A stretch of DNA of 64,000 nucleotides from Polyangium jinanense (GTDB lineage Bacteria; Myxococcota; Polyangia; Polyangiales; Polyangiaceae): positions 124,001 through 188,000 of the forward strand of contig NZ_JAGTJJ010000011.1 in the NCBI RefSeq assembly GCF_028435365.1, given 5' to 3'. Within the stretch, counting starts at the first letter, position 1. Each line of letters opens with the position of its first letter. A program made the translations under genes and the position numbers. Of the stretch, positions 37,344 to 46,579 are shown piece after piece. Under the pieces are notes generated by a model. It worked only from the letters and a program-made list of their open reading frames with translations, was not told where the DNA came from and searched no databases.

Positions 37344-38057
37344 ATGTGGGCAAACGCGCGTCCTGCCATTTACGCCGTCCTCGGTCTTTTTGCCGCGGCT
37401 TGCGGGCCCGCGAAGCCTGCGGAGAGCCCGGGCAGCGCGGCGCCCACGGTCGCGGTCGCGGAGGCCGAGCCGAGTGGTGAGCCGGTCGGGCCCGACGTCA
37501 CGAGCCCCGGGGATCAGTTCGAGCTTTCGATCGGAGGCAAAGTCTACTCCGTGGCCGACGGCAAACCGTTCGAGGTGCAGATCGGCGGCGAGCGCTTCGA
37601 GGCCACGATCCGGTCGAAGCAGGTCCTGCAATACCAGGCGAACGGGATCTCCTTCCGGTATCCGAAAGAAATGACCCTGGAGGAGGAGAGGTCCACGGGC
37701 GTCACGAGCATCACGGTCGAGGCGGCCGATTCGACGTTCCTGATGATCCAGATCTATTCGGTGGACGTCGACCCCGCGACGCTGAGCCAGTCGCTCGTCG
37801 AGGGCATCGAGAAGGAGATGCGCTCGCGCGGCGGCCAGTTTCACCCGGGCAGCGGCACCACCGCGACCCGGCGCCTGCGCGGCGAGAACGTCGAGGGCAC
37901 GCGGCTCGAGTTCACGCTCGCGAAGGAGTCGATGCGGACCGAGATCTACGTCCTGCGCAAGGGCAAGCTCACCATTTCGGTGCTGATCCAGCGCTCGGAC
38001 GACGACGCGATCATGGCGGAGCGTCGCTTCAAGGTGATCACGGACTCGCTCCGCTGA
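37344..38057 (+). CDS. lipoprotein of unknown function
   Basis: 237 residues from the ATG at 37344 (AGGGGA 5 bp upstream). The signal peptide ends in FAAAC (Cys20). A Glu/Pro/Ala-rich linker precedes a domain with a clear alpha/beta pattern (ISFRYPKEMTLEEERS, SITVEAADSTFLMIQIYSV, EGTRLEFTLAKESMRTEIYV). PsbP/DUF1795-like topology is plausible. TTGACG sits 39 bp upstream. No family certain. Confidence 0.78.
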   Translation: MWANARPAIYAVLGLFAAACGPAKPAESPGSAAPTVAVAEAEPSGEPVGPDVTSPGDQFELSIGGKVYSVADGKPFEVQIGGERFEATIRSKQVLQYQANGISFRYPKEMTLEEERSTGVTSITVEAADSTFLMIQIYSVDVDPATLSQSLVEGIEKEMRSRGGQFHPGSGTTATRRLRGENVEGTRLEFTLAKESMRTEIYVLRKGKLTISVLIQRSDDDAIMAERRFKVITDSLR

Positions 38058-38076
38058 TCTTGACAGGCGGCGCTTC

Positions 38077-39111
38077 GTGCGAGAAACCGAGGCGCCCGTG
38101 AGCGACCCTTCCCCGAACGAGGCCTCGAAAAAGGGCGCACCGCGCTCGCTCGCGCGGCTCGCCGTGCGCCTCGTGGGCCCGGTCTTGCTCGTGGTCGTGC
38201 TCCTGCGCGTGCGTGACACGCAAAAGGCGTGGGACGCGCTCCTCTCGGCCTCGCTCCTGCCGCTCGGCCTCGCGTTCTTGCTGAACGCCGGCGTCTGCTG
38301 GCTGAAAATGCTGCGCACCGGCGTGCTCCTCGCCGCCCGCGGCTATGAATACCCGCGGAAGCGCGCCTGGCTCAGCTTCCTCGCGACGATCTACGTCGGC
38401 CTCTTCACCCCGGGCCGCGTGGGCGACGTGCTCCGCGCGCAATACTTCCGCCACGACCTCGGGATGCCGTATTCCGAGGGCGTCGCCGTCGTCGTGGTCG
38501 ACAGGCTCTGCGATCTTTACGTGCTCGTCGCGTTCGTGGCGATCGGCGTGGCGCGGTGGAGCTCGGTCGTCGTCGGGGATCTCGCGCTCTTCACCTGGGG
38601 CGGCGTCCTCCTCACGGCGCTCGGCCCGCTCGTGCTGTTCGTCCCGTCCTTCGCGCAGACGGCGATGCGGGCCGTTTACAAGAAAATGCCGGGGGATCCC
38701 ACCGGCGAGGGCTTCGACCGTTTTCTCGTCGCCCTCCGGGCCCAGCGCCCGAGGCACCTCGCGTCCTCGGTGCTCCTCACGATCCTCGCGTTCGGCGTGA
38801 ATTACCTCCAGGGGTATCTCATCGCGCAATCGCTCCACCTCGACCTCGCGGTCTATGATGTCGTCTGCCTCCTCGCGGTCGCGAGCCTGCTCGGCCTCTT
38901 GCCCATCTCGGTCTCGGGCCTCGGCGTGCGCGAGCTCTTTTTTTCGGTCGTCTTCCCGGCGCTCGGCCACCCCGCGGATACGGGCGTGATCTACGGGCTC
39001 GTGGTGTTCCTCGTGATCTACGTGGGCGTGGCGGCCATGGGGTTTGTCGGGTGGCACCTGGCGCCGCCACCGTTCGGGGACAAACCGAGTGTTCCTGGAC
39101 GAACCTCTTGA
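38077..39111 (+). CDS. flippase-like / lysylphosphatidylglycerol synthase TM-domain protein (UPF0104/AglD-like)
   Basis: 344 residues, eight or so membrane helices. The family pattern is visible: NAGVCWLKMLRTGVLLAARG, FLATIYVGLFTPGRVGDVLRAQYF, VVVVDRLCDLYVLVAF, and the C-terminal GLLPISVSGLGVRELFF. These proteins act in flipping or modifying lipid-linked sugars (AglD group) or as MprF-like transmembrane parts without the synthetase domain. Here the synthetase is absent, and the surrounding glycan genes favour a lipid-sugar role. Start GTG 38077; GTG 38098 is possible. Confidence 0.85.
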   Translation: MRETEAPVSDPSPNEASKKGAPRSLARLAVRLVGPVLLVVVLLRVRDTQKAWDALLSASLLPLGLAFLLNAGVCWLKMLRTGVLLAARGYEYPRKRAWLSFLATIYVGLFTPGRVGDVLRAQYFRHDLGMPYSEGVAVVVVDRLCDLYVLVAFVAIGVARWSSVVVGDLALFTWGGVLLTALGPLVLFVPSFAQTAMRAVYKKMPGDPTGEGFDRFLVALRAQRPRHLASSVLLTILAFGVNYLQGYLIAQSLHLDLAVYDVVCLLAVASLLGLLPISVSGLGVRELFFSVVFPALGHPADTGVIYGLVVFLVIYVGVAAMGFVGWHLAPPPFGDKPSVPGRTS

Positions 39112-39193
39112 GGCGACGATGGGCGCATGCCCGGCGCGGCTCCTCCAGCAACGCGCCCCCTTCCGGGCCAGGTGACGCCCTGCACCTCTCCCC

Positions 39194-41236
39194 TTGTCCG
39201 TCCCCACCCAACGTGCTTTCGTGGCATCTGTGTCCCGTGCCGATGACACGACGTTGAACAAAGCCGAGCCCCAGCGGACTTCCGTCACCGGCCCCGACGC
39301 GGTCCTCCTCGCCTGGATCACCGCGGCCGTCACGAATGCGATCACCATCACGCGGTCCTTGGCCATGCCGCCGCGCCTCGTCACGCGCGTCCTGCATCAC
39401 AGCTTCGACGCCGGGCATTTCCTCGCCCTCGGCCTCGCGTGGGCCGGCCTCGTGGGCCTCCACGTTCGATTCGGCCGAGCGCGACCGCGCGCCTCCGCCG
39501 CCCTTCTCGTCGCCCTCTCGCTCGCCTTCGGCGCCCTTCTCTTGCCCGGCGACCTCAGGAACGCGGCCGAGCGGCTCGCCTCGGGCAAGGCCTGGGTGAA
39601 GCCTGCCCTGCTCGTGACCTTCGTCGCCCTCTTTTCGCTCGCCGTCCCCGTCGCCGTCCTGCTCGGCCGCCTCGCCGCGCGCCCCTTCCTACGCTGGATC
39701 GCCATTGCCAGTGGCATGGCCGTCCTCTCGGTGAACCCCGTCCTCCTCGAAGGCGATTATGCGAGCGCGCGCCTCTTCGTCGCCTCCGCCGGCGTGGCGC
39801 TCGTCGCCGCGGCCCTCGCTGGCGCGGTCTTGCCGGCGCGCCTCGCCTCCCTCGCCTCCCGGCTGCGCCCGCTCCGCGTCCCCCTCCTCGCGGTGGCCTC
39901 GCTCGCCGCGGCCACCTCGCTCGTCGTCCCCCCGCGGCCCTCCGTGGTCGTGGCCCTGCTCAGCCCGTCCGGCTCGCTCCTGCCGCCATTCCTCAGCGCA
40001 CTCCAGGAGAACATGCTCCCCGAAGACGTCCCCGTGCCTCCCGAAATGGCCCCGTGGTTCGTCGACCGGAAAAACGCGCCCCCCGTCCCGCCCGGATCGC
40101 CCCCGGTATTGCCACCCCATCCGGCGGTCATTCTCCTCAGCATCGATTGCCTCCGGAACGATTTCCTCGCGTCCGGCAAGTACGACGACCAACTCCCCAC
40201 GCTCGCCGCCCTCCGCGCGCAGGGCGTGTATTTCCAAAATGCTCGCTCCGCCGGCTCGCAGACGGTCTACAGCCTCGCGTCGCTCTTCGCGGGCACGTAC
40301 TTCTCGCAGCAATACTGGACCGAGGTAACCGCCCCCCACGCCCACGGGCTCTGGCCCGAGAAGGACGAATCCACCCGGTTCCCCGAGCTCCTCCGCGCCG
40401 GCGGCGTCTCCACGATCACGTTCGCGGCCACGCCCTGGCTCGTCAATCGATTCGGGATCGTGCGGGGCTTCTCGGAGGAGACCTATCTCCGCCCCGGCAA
40501 GCACCACTGGCACATGGGGAAGCCCCTCGTCGACGCGGCGCTCGCGCGGCTCGCGCAGGTGCGCGACGAGCCGTTTTTCCTGTACATCCATCTCCTCGAT
40601 GCGCACGCCCCCTACGACCTCGCCGGCACCTCGGGCACCGCGTTCGAGCGCCACCTCCGCGAGCTCATCCTCGTCGACGGTCACGTCCGCCGCCTGCTCG
40701 ACGCGATCGAGCGCTCGCCGTTCGCCGCGCGCGCCGCCGTCGTCCTGACGAGTGATCACGGCGAGGCGTTCGGCGAGCACGGGCACTGGACGCACGCGAA
40801 CTCGCTCTACGACGAGCTCTTGCGCGTTCCGCTCATCGTGCGGGCCAGGAACGTCGCGCCGCGCGTGGTCGACGAGCCCGTCACGCTCGTGGACCTCGGC
40901 CCGACGATCCTCGACCTCTTCGGCGCCGAGACCCCCGGCAGCTTCATGGGCCAGAGCCTCGTACCCTTCCTGCGCGGCGAAAGCCCCAAGCTCACGCGCC
41001 CGATCGTCGCCGAGACGCGCCTCAAGCGCGCTCTCGTCCTGCGCGACGCGACGAAGCTCATCGTCGACGATCGCAACCGCACCGTGGAGCTCTACGACCT
41101 CGCCGCGGACCCAAGCGAGACGAACAGCCTCGCGGACGACCCGGTCCGCCTCATGCCGCCGCTCGCGCTCATGCGCCGCTTGCTCGCCACACACACGCTG
41201 CGCCGCGAGGGGTACGTCACCCCGTATCGACGCTGA
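39194..41236 (+). CDS. membrane-anchored sulfatase-superfamily enzyme
   Basis: 680 residues. Five to six N-terminal membrane helices (~30-250) precede a periplasmic alkaline-phosphatase-fold domain. Metal-site motifs: ILLSIDCLRNDF, IHLLDAHAPYD, and TSDHGEAFGEHGHW. The nucleophile segment SAGSQTVYSLASLFAGTY has no Cys/Ser-x-Pro-x-Arg formylglycine signature, so it is more likely a phospho- or phosphoglycerol/phosphoethanolamine-type transferase, or a phosphodiesterase, than a true sulfatase. It probably modifies a surface glycan made by the neighbouring genes. Confidence 0.82.
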   Translation: MSVPTQRAFVASVSRADDTTLNKAEPQRTSVTGPDAVLLAWITAAVTNAITITRSLAMPPRLVTRVLHHSFDAGHFLALGLAWAGLVGLHVRFGRARPRASAALLVALSLAFGALLLPGDLRNAAERLASGKAWVKPALLVTFVALFSLAVPVAVLLGRLAARPFLRWIAIASGMAVLSVNPVLLEGDYASARLFVASAGVALVAAALAGAVLPARLASLASRLRPLRVPLLAVASLAAATSLVVPPRPSVVVALLSPSGSLLPPFLSALQENMLPEDVPVPPEMAPWFVDRKNAPPVPPGSPPVLPPHPAVILLSIDCLRNDFLASGKYDDQLPTLAALRAQGVYFQNARSAGSQTVYSLASLFAGTYFSQQYWTEVTAPHAHGLWPEKDESTRFPELLRAGGVSTITFAATPWLVNRFGIVRGFSEETYLRPGKHHWHMGKPLVDAALARLAQVRDEPFFLYIHLLDAHAPYDLAGTSGTAFERHLRELILVDGHVRRLLDAIERSPFAARAAVVLTSDHGEAFGEHGHWTHANSLYDELLRVPLIVRARNVAPRVVDEPVTLVDLGPTILDLFGAETPGSFMGQSLVPFLRGESPKLTRPIVAETRLKRALVLRDATKLIVDDRNRTVELYDLAADPSETNSLADDPVRLMPPLALMRRLLATHTLRREGYVTPYRR

Positions 41237-41282
41237 CCCGCGCTTGACGCCGCCCCCTTCGGCGGCTACGCCCTCGCGCTCC

Positions 41283-43718
41283 ATGGTCGAGGGAGATGCT
41301 CGGATCCAGGGCCGCGTGGGCCCGCGCCTGGCCGGGGCCGCCACGACCCTCGTGCTCCTCGCCGGCACCGTCCTGTTTGGCAGGGTCGTCCACGGCCACT
41401 ACCCCATTCAGAAGTGGCTCGTTTGGCATTACGCCGGCGCCTGGCTCGGCGTGCTCGTCGTCCTCGCCGCCTCCTACGGCCTCGGCCACGTCCTCGTCCG
41501 CCGCGCCTTCTCCTTGCGCCTCCCGCTGTGCGAGCACGCGATCACCGCCCTCGCCGTCGGCGTCTTCGGGTACGAAATCCTCGTCTTCCTCGCCGGTATT
41601 TTCCAGCTTTATCGCGCGCCGACCTTTTTCCTTTTGCCGCTCCTCCTCCTCGCGGCCGTCTCCGTGCCCCTCGCGCGCCACCTCGCCCACGTGCGCCGCG
41701 TCCTTGCGCGGGCCTCGCGCCGCGCGCCGCGCCTCTCGACCGGGGCGATCCTCGCGCTCGCGTTTGGCCTCCTCGGGCTCGGGCTCGTGTACGTCAACGT
41801 CCTCACCCCGCACAATGTCCAGTTCGACGCGCGGTGGAAACACATGGCGCTCGCCGAGGATTACGTCCTTCACGGCGGCGTGCACCCCTCGATCGAGGGC
41901 TTCGTCTTCTCGGCGCGCCCCCATTTCAGCTCGTATCTCTACACCTGGGCCTTCCTCCTGCCCGGTGGCCGCCTCTTCGACCGCATGGTCCTCGCGGCCC
42001 ACCTCGAATTCGCGATTTTCCTCGTCACCACCGTCTTCTTCCTCCCCGTGCTCGTCCGGCGCCTCGTCCCGCGCGTCGATCCTCGCTGGATCTGGGCTGT
42101 CCGTTTCCTCTTCCCGGGCGTGTTGCTCTACGACAGCTCCGTGAGTGGCGGCGCCGATCACGTCGGGGCCATGTTCGCCGTGCCGATCGCGCTTTGCCTC
42201 TTCCGCGTCCTTCGCGACCTCGATCCGCGCCGCGCCGCCCTCCTCGGCCTGCTCGCGGCGGGCGCGGCGCTCACGAAGGAGACCGTGGCGATCATGCTGG
42301 TCCCCTTCCCGGCGCTCGCGCTCCTCGTGCAATCGATCCACGCCGCCGGAAAGGCCCGCCGGGAGGGAAAACCCGCGCGCCCCGCCCTCGCCGCCCCGCT
42401 CGTCTTCGGCCTCGCCGCCCTCGTCGCCACGTCGCCGCTTTGGCTGAAGAACTTCGTCTTTTATGGCGACCCGGTTTATCCCCTCTCGCACCGCTTCCTC
42501 GACCTGCACCCATTCTCGGAGGACGCGGCCTATCGATTCCAGTACGGATACCTGGAAGGGAAGATGTGGGCGCCTTCGCGGGACCTCCAGGGATTCGCCG
42601 AGACGGTGAGCGCGCTCGGCCTCTTCTCCTTTCTGCCGAATGATTGGAGCAAATTCCACGGCGACGTCCCCGTCTTTGGCTCGCTCTTCACGCTCCTGCT
42701 CCCGTCCCTGCTCCTCGTGCGCGTAAACAAGCACGTCTGGCTCCTCGTCGCGTGGATCCACGTGGCGATCTTCACGTGGTATGCCGTCAACCACCAGGAC
42801 CGTTACCTCCAGGCGCAGCTCCCGCTGATGGCGGCCGTCACCGCGGCGCTCGCGCTCTCCCTGTACCGCGCATCGGGCCGCCCGGCGCGGGCCGCGCTCT
42901 TCGGGCTCGTGGGATTGCAAGTGGTGTGGGGCGGCGACGTCTACTTCTTCCAGACCCACGTTTTCGCGAAATCGCCGCCCAAGCAGGTGATCGACCTGCT
43001 CAGCAGCGGATTCGATCAGAAATTCGAGGAGCGTTTCGCCGTCCAGAACCGCTTTCAGACCGTCGGCGCCCAGATCCCGCCCGGATCACGCCTGCTCCTG
43101 CACCTCATGCACACCCATCACGGCCACCTCGGCACCGGCGTCCCGACGGTGCTCGACAATTACCTCTGGCAGTTCGGTATCGAATACGGCCGCGCCGGCT
43201 CACCCGAGGGTGTACGCAAGCGCCTCCGCGAGCTCGGCGTCACCCACGCGTTCGTCGCGCCCGAAAAAGAAAGCGACGGCTCGAACTCGATCGCCGCCGA
43301 CATCCTGTTCTGGGAATACGCGCGGAGCGGGCTCGAAGAGCGCCGCATCGTGGAGGGCGGCATCCTCGGTCGCGTGACGGACGCGCCGATCACGGCCCCC
43401 TTCCGCGACGTGGCCCTCGTCCTCGGCTGCTCGAAGGACGCGCCTCCACGCGGGCTCTATCGCGTGACGGACCTGCACATCCTGCCTTATGGCCCGAACG
43501 CGCGCGAATTCCCGGCGCCGCAGGCGGAGGCCGCCACGAAAGAGGCGGCGGAGAAGCTCCTCCCGGTCACGGAATACGCGGTCCTCGAGAAGCAATGTTA
43601 CGAGCAACAAAAGCCCCCCGAGCTTCTGGAGCGCTTCGAACAACTCGTCGAGCGCAGGAGCCACGGCGCGTGGAAGAAGCTGGAGATCTGGGCACGCAAG
43701 CGCGAGGGCAGCGACTGA
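41283..43718 (+). CDS. polytopic membrane protein, glycosyltransferase-like, tandem paralogue 1
   Basis: 811 residues from the ATG at 41283. About 12 hydrophobic helices in residues 15-560, then a ~250-residue soluble periplasmic part. Motifs shared with the next gene include FDARWKHMALAEDYV, LFPGVLLYDSSVSGGADHVG, ALTKETVAIMLVP, NHQDRYLQAQLP and VWGGDVYFFQTH. The layout, with acidic residues in an early periplasmic loop and a soluble C-terminal domain, is that of GT-C type transferases (ArnT/PMT-like) using a polyprenyl-phosphate sugar, but no catalytic motif is certain. TTGACG lies 36 bp upstream with a 17-bp spaced TAC sequence. Confidence 0.72.
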   Translation: MVEGDARIQGRVGPRLAGAATTLVLLAGTVLFGRVVHGHYPIQKWLVWHYAGAWLGVLVVLAASYGLGHVLVRRAFSLRLPLCEHAITALAVGVFGYEILVFLAGIFQLYRAPTFFLLPLLLLAAVSVPLARHLAHVRRVLARASRRAPRLSTGAILALAFGLLGLGLVYVNVLTPHNVQFDARWKHMALAEDYVLHGGVHPSIEGFVFSARPHFSSYLYTWAFLLPGGRLFDRMVLAAHLEFAIFLVTTVFFLPVLVRRLVPRVDPRWIWAVRFLFPGVLLYDSSVSGGADHVGAMFAVPIALCLFRVLRDLDPRRAALLGLLAAGAALTKETVAIMLVPFPALALLVQSIHAAGKARREGKPARPALAAPLVFGLAALVATSPLWLKNFVFYGDPVYPLSHRFLDLHPFSEDAAYRFQYGYLEGKMWAPSRDLQGFAETVSALGLFSFLPNDWSKFHGDVPVFGSLFTLLLPSLLLVRVNKHVWLLVAWIHVAIFTWYAVNHQDRYLQAQLPLMAAVTAALALSLYRASGRPARAALFGLVGLQVVWGGDVYFFQTHVFAKSPPKQVIDLLSSGFDQKFEERFAVQNRFQTVGAQIPPGSRLLLHLMHTHHGHLGTGVPTVLDNYLWQFGIEYGRAGSPEGVRKRLRELGVTHAFVAPEKESDGSNSIAADILFWEYARSGLEERRIVEGGILGRVTDAPITAPFRDVALVLGCSKDAPPRGLYRVTDLHILPYGPNAREFPAPQAEAATKEAAEKLLPVTEYAVLEKQCYEQQKPPELLERFEQLVERRSHGAWKKLEIWARKREGSD

Positions 43719-43768
43719 GCCGGGATCCAGCTTGACGCAGGCAGGGCCGGCGAGTACCTCCGTCGCCA

Positions 43769-46231
43769 ATGGAATCGGTCGAAACGGCGGAGTCGGTCGG
43801 ACCTCCCGCGCAGAGCGGACGTCTCGCGCGCTTGCGTCAGGCCCTGGTCACGCTGGCGCTCGTGGCGGGGATCGGCGTCTTCGGTTGGGTGGTCCACCAA
43901 CACTACCCGATCCCGAAGTGGCTCTTCTGGCGGTACGCCGGCTACTGGCTCGGCACCCTCGTCGTGGGAATGGCCAGCTACGGCCTCGGCCACGTCGCGC
44001 TCCATCGGGTCTTCCGGGTGCGGATGCCGCTTCTCGAGCATGCAATGGTCTCGATGGCGCTCGGGGTCTACGGCTTCGAGATCCTGATGTTCATCATCGG
44101 CCTGCTCGGACTCTACCGCACGGCCACGTTTTTCGTCCTGCCCGTCGCGCTCCTCGCCGCCGTCGCCCTGCCGCTCTACCAGCACGCGCTTCACATCCGC
44201 CGCGTCTTCGCCCGCTCCGCCCCGACCCGGCCCAAGCTCGGGCCGGCCGCGCTCGCCCTCGCGTTCGGCCTGCTCGGCCTGGGGATGATTTATTTTTACG
44301 TGATCACCCCATCGAACATCCAGTTCGATTCGCGGTGGAAACACCTGGCCCTCGCCGAGCAGTACGTGGTGCAGGGCGCCATACGGCCTGCGGTCGAGGG
44401 GTGGGTCTTCACGGCCCGCCCGCATTTCACTTCGTACCTTTACACGTGGGCCTTCCTCGTCCCCGGGCGCCTCTTCGACAAGATGACGCTCGCAGCGCAT
44501 CTCGAGTTTGGCCTGTTCGTGATGACGACCGTCGTCGGCATCCCAGCCCTCGTGCGGCGGCTCGTGCCGCGCGCCGATCCTCGCTGGATCTGGGCCGCGC
44601 GGTTCCTCTTCCCCGGCGTCCTGCTCTACGACAGCTCCGTCTGCGGCGGCGCCGACCACGTCGGTGCGATGTTCGGGACGGCGGTCGTGCTCGTCCTCTT
44701 CCGCGCGCTGCGCGACCTCGACCTCCGGTACGTCTCGCTTCTCGGCGTCCTCTGCGCCGCCGCGGCGCTCACGAAGGAGACGGTGGCCATCATGCTCGTG
44801 CCGGCGCCGCTCGCGCTCGTCGTGATTCGAGGGGCCATGCTCGGGGTGCAATCGTTCCGGGGGCGCGCCGAGCCCAATCTCGGGCGCCGCTGGCTCGTCG
44901 CGCCGCTCTTGCTCGGCGGCGTCGGGCTCGCAGCGAGCTCGCCGCTATGGCTCAAAAACCTGCTCTTCTACGGCGACCCCTTCTATCCGCTGCTCGGCGC
45001 CAAGCTGCACGCGCACCCCTTCACGGATCAGGCCGCGTATCGATTCAAATACGGTTATGCCGAGGGCCTGCTCTGGAAGCCGACCCGCGATCTCAAGGGG
45101 CTCCTCCAGACCCTCGTCGCGCTCGTCGATTTCTCGTTCGTCCCGAATGACTGGCCCAAGTTCCACGGGAAGGTGCCGGTCTTCGGCTCGATGTTCACGC
45201 TGCTGCTCGGCTGTCTCCCCTTCCTGAAGAAGGCGAAACGAATCTGGCTCGTCGTCCTGCTCGTACACGTCGGCATCTTCATCTGGTACTCCGTCCATCA
45301 CCAGGACCGCTACCTCCAGGCGCTCATGCCGTACATGGCGGCAGTCACGGCGGCGATCGCGCTCTCCGTGTGGCGCGCGTTCGGCACGGGCGCGCGTGTC
45401 GCCCTCGCGACTTTGTTCGGGCTGCAAATCGTGTGGGGCGGCGACGTATACTTCATCCAGACGCACGCCCACGCGCGCTCGCCGCTCAAGAACAGCATCG
45501 ACCTCCTGAGCGCCGGTTTCGAGAAGAAACACGACGCGCGCTTCGGCATCCAGCAACATTGGCAGGAGGTCGGCCAGGCGACGCCGCCCCAATCCCGGCT
45601 GCTGCTGCATATCTGGCCCGACCACCACGCCCACCTCGGGACGATGCGGCACACGGTGCTCGACGCCTACCTCTGGCAATTCGGCGTGGAATACGGTGCC
45701 GCAGGCTCGACCGAGGGGGTCCGCACGATGCTGCGCGATCTCGGCGTGACGCACGTCTTCGCCGAGCCCGATAAGGAGAGCGACGGCGCAAACTCGATCG
45801 CAGCCGATCTTCTCTTCTGGGACTTCGTCACCCATCTCCGCGAGCGCAAGACCATCGGTCAGGGGCTGCTCGGCAAGGTCCCGGAGGAGCCCATCCAGGC
45901 GCCCTTCGACGACCTGACCGCAGTCCTGAGCTGCACGGCAAAGGCGCCGGCCAAGGGCCTCTTCCGCGTGCGGGACCTGCGCGTCCTGCCCTTCGGCCCG
46001 ATCGGCTTCCCCGCACCGTTCAAGCCCGCAAAGACCAAGGACGAGGCCGAGGCCCTCCTCGCGCATGCCCACTTCGTGGTCCTGGAAGAGGGCTGCAAAG
46101 AAATCGGCAAACCCGCAGGCGTCACGCGCGCCTTCGACCTCGTCACGCACCGCCGGCGTTACGGGCCCTTCAACGCGATGGAGCTCTATCGCCGCCGCCC
46201 CGGCCTCTCCGCAATCCCCCTCCCGCCCTGA
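43769..46231 (+). CDS. polytopic membrane protein, glycosyltransferase-like, tandem paralogue 2
   Basis: 820 residues, collinear with the preceding gene over its full length: QHYPIPKWLFWRYAGYWLG versus HYPIQKWLVWHYAGAWLG, FLFPGVLLYDSSVCGGADHV, AALTKETVAIMLVP, HHQDRYLQALMP and LAEQYVVQGAIRPAVEGWV. Clearly an old tandem duplication. TTGACG lies 33 bp before the ATG, as for the first copy. Expected at the inner membrane, acting on surface glycan. The most diverged region is the C-terminal soluble part, which suggests a changed acceptor. Confidence 0.75.
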   Translation: MESVETAESVGPPAQSGRLARLRQALVTLALVAGIGVFGWVVHQHYPIPKWLFWRYAGYWLGTLVVGMASYGLGHVALHRVFRVRMPLLEHAMVSMALGVYGFEILMFIIGLLGLYRTATFFVLPVALLAAVALPLYQHALHIRRVFARSAPTRPKLGPAALALAFGLLGLGMIYFYVITPSNIQFDSRWKHLALAEQYVVQGAIRPAVEGWVFTARPHFTSYLYTWAFLVPGRLFDKMTLAAHLEFGLFVMTTVVGIPALVRRLVPRADPRWIWAARFLFPGVLLYDSSVCGGADHVGAMFGTAVVLVLFRALRDLDLRYVSLLGVLCAAAALTKETVAIMLVPAPLALVVIRGAMLGVQSFRGRAEPNLGRRWLVAPLLLGGVGLAASSPLWLKNLLFYGDPFYPLLGAKLHAHPFTDQAAYRFKYGYAEGLLWKPTRDLKGLLQTLVALVDFSFVPNDWPKFHGKVPVFGSMFTLLLGCLPFLKKAKRIWLVVLLVHVGIFIWYSVHHQDRYLQALMPYMAAVTAAIALSVWRAFGTGARVALATLFGLQIVWGGDVYFIQTHAHARSPLKNSIDLLSAGFEKKHDARFGIQQHWQEVGQATPPQSRLLLHIWPDHHAHLGTMRHTVLDAYLWQFGVEYGAAGSTEGVRTMLRDLGVTHVFAEPDKESDGANSIAADLLFWDFVTHLRERKTIGQGLLGKVPEEPIQAPFDDLTAVLSCTAKAPAKGLFRVRDLRVLPFGPIGFPAPFKPAKTKDEAEALLAHAHFVVLEEGCKEIGKPAGVTRAFDLVTHRRRYGPFNAMELYRRRPGLSAIPLPP

Positions 46232-46579
46232 GCTTCTGGGGGGCGCTTCGCTGGGGCTCTGCCCCAGGCCCCACCAGGGGCTATCCGCCCCTGGACCCGG
46301 ACCAGCGCAAGCGCTGGACCCGGGGTCGATGAACTGCGCAACGCGCAGTTCATCGAACAGGCCGAGTCAAGACCAGCTACAACCCTGCCCATCGAAACAG
46401 CCGCGCAGCCATTTCGACCGGCAATGCCGTCCTTGGTCTTGCCACCGGCCCGTGGAAGAACTGCGCGGAGCGCAGTTCTTCCACAATGGTCCAGGGCTTG
46501 CCCTGGTTCGGGTCGAGGGGCGAACAGCCCCCGCGGGGCCCGGGGCAGAGCCCCGGCGCGGCGGCCGCCAGAAGAAACC
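46232..46579. other. intergenic region filled by repeat copy B (348 bp)
   Basis: Between two convergent membrane-protein genes. Nearly all of it is the repeat element at 46243-46566. I see no gene here. The palindromes in the element could serve as bidirectional terminators for both genes. Confidence 0.7.
46243..46566 (-). repeat. MITE/REP-like repeat element, copy B (inverted relative to copy A)
   Basis: Begins GCGCTTCGCTGGGGC and ends near GGGGCAGAGCCCCGGCGCG. Its left arm is the reverse complement of the right arm of copy A, with shared blocks GGGGCTATCCGCCCC, GACCCGGACCAGCGC and a GAACTGCGC-palindrome at about 46329. Its right arm is the reverse complement of the left arm of copy A, with the palindrome GAACTGCGC-GGA-GCGCAGTTC at 46457 followed by TTCC. 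The middle ~80 bp is less conserved. Confidence 0.75.
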
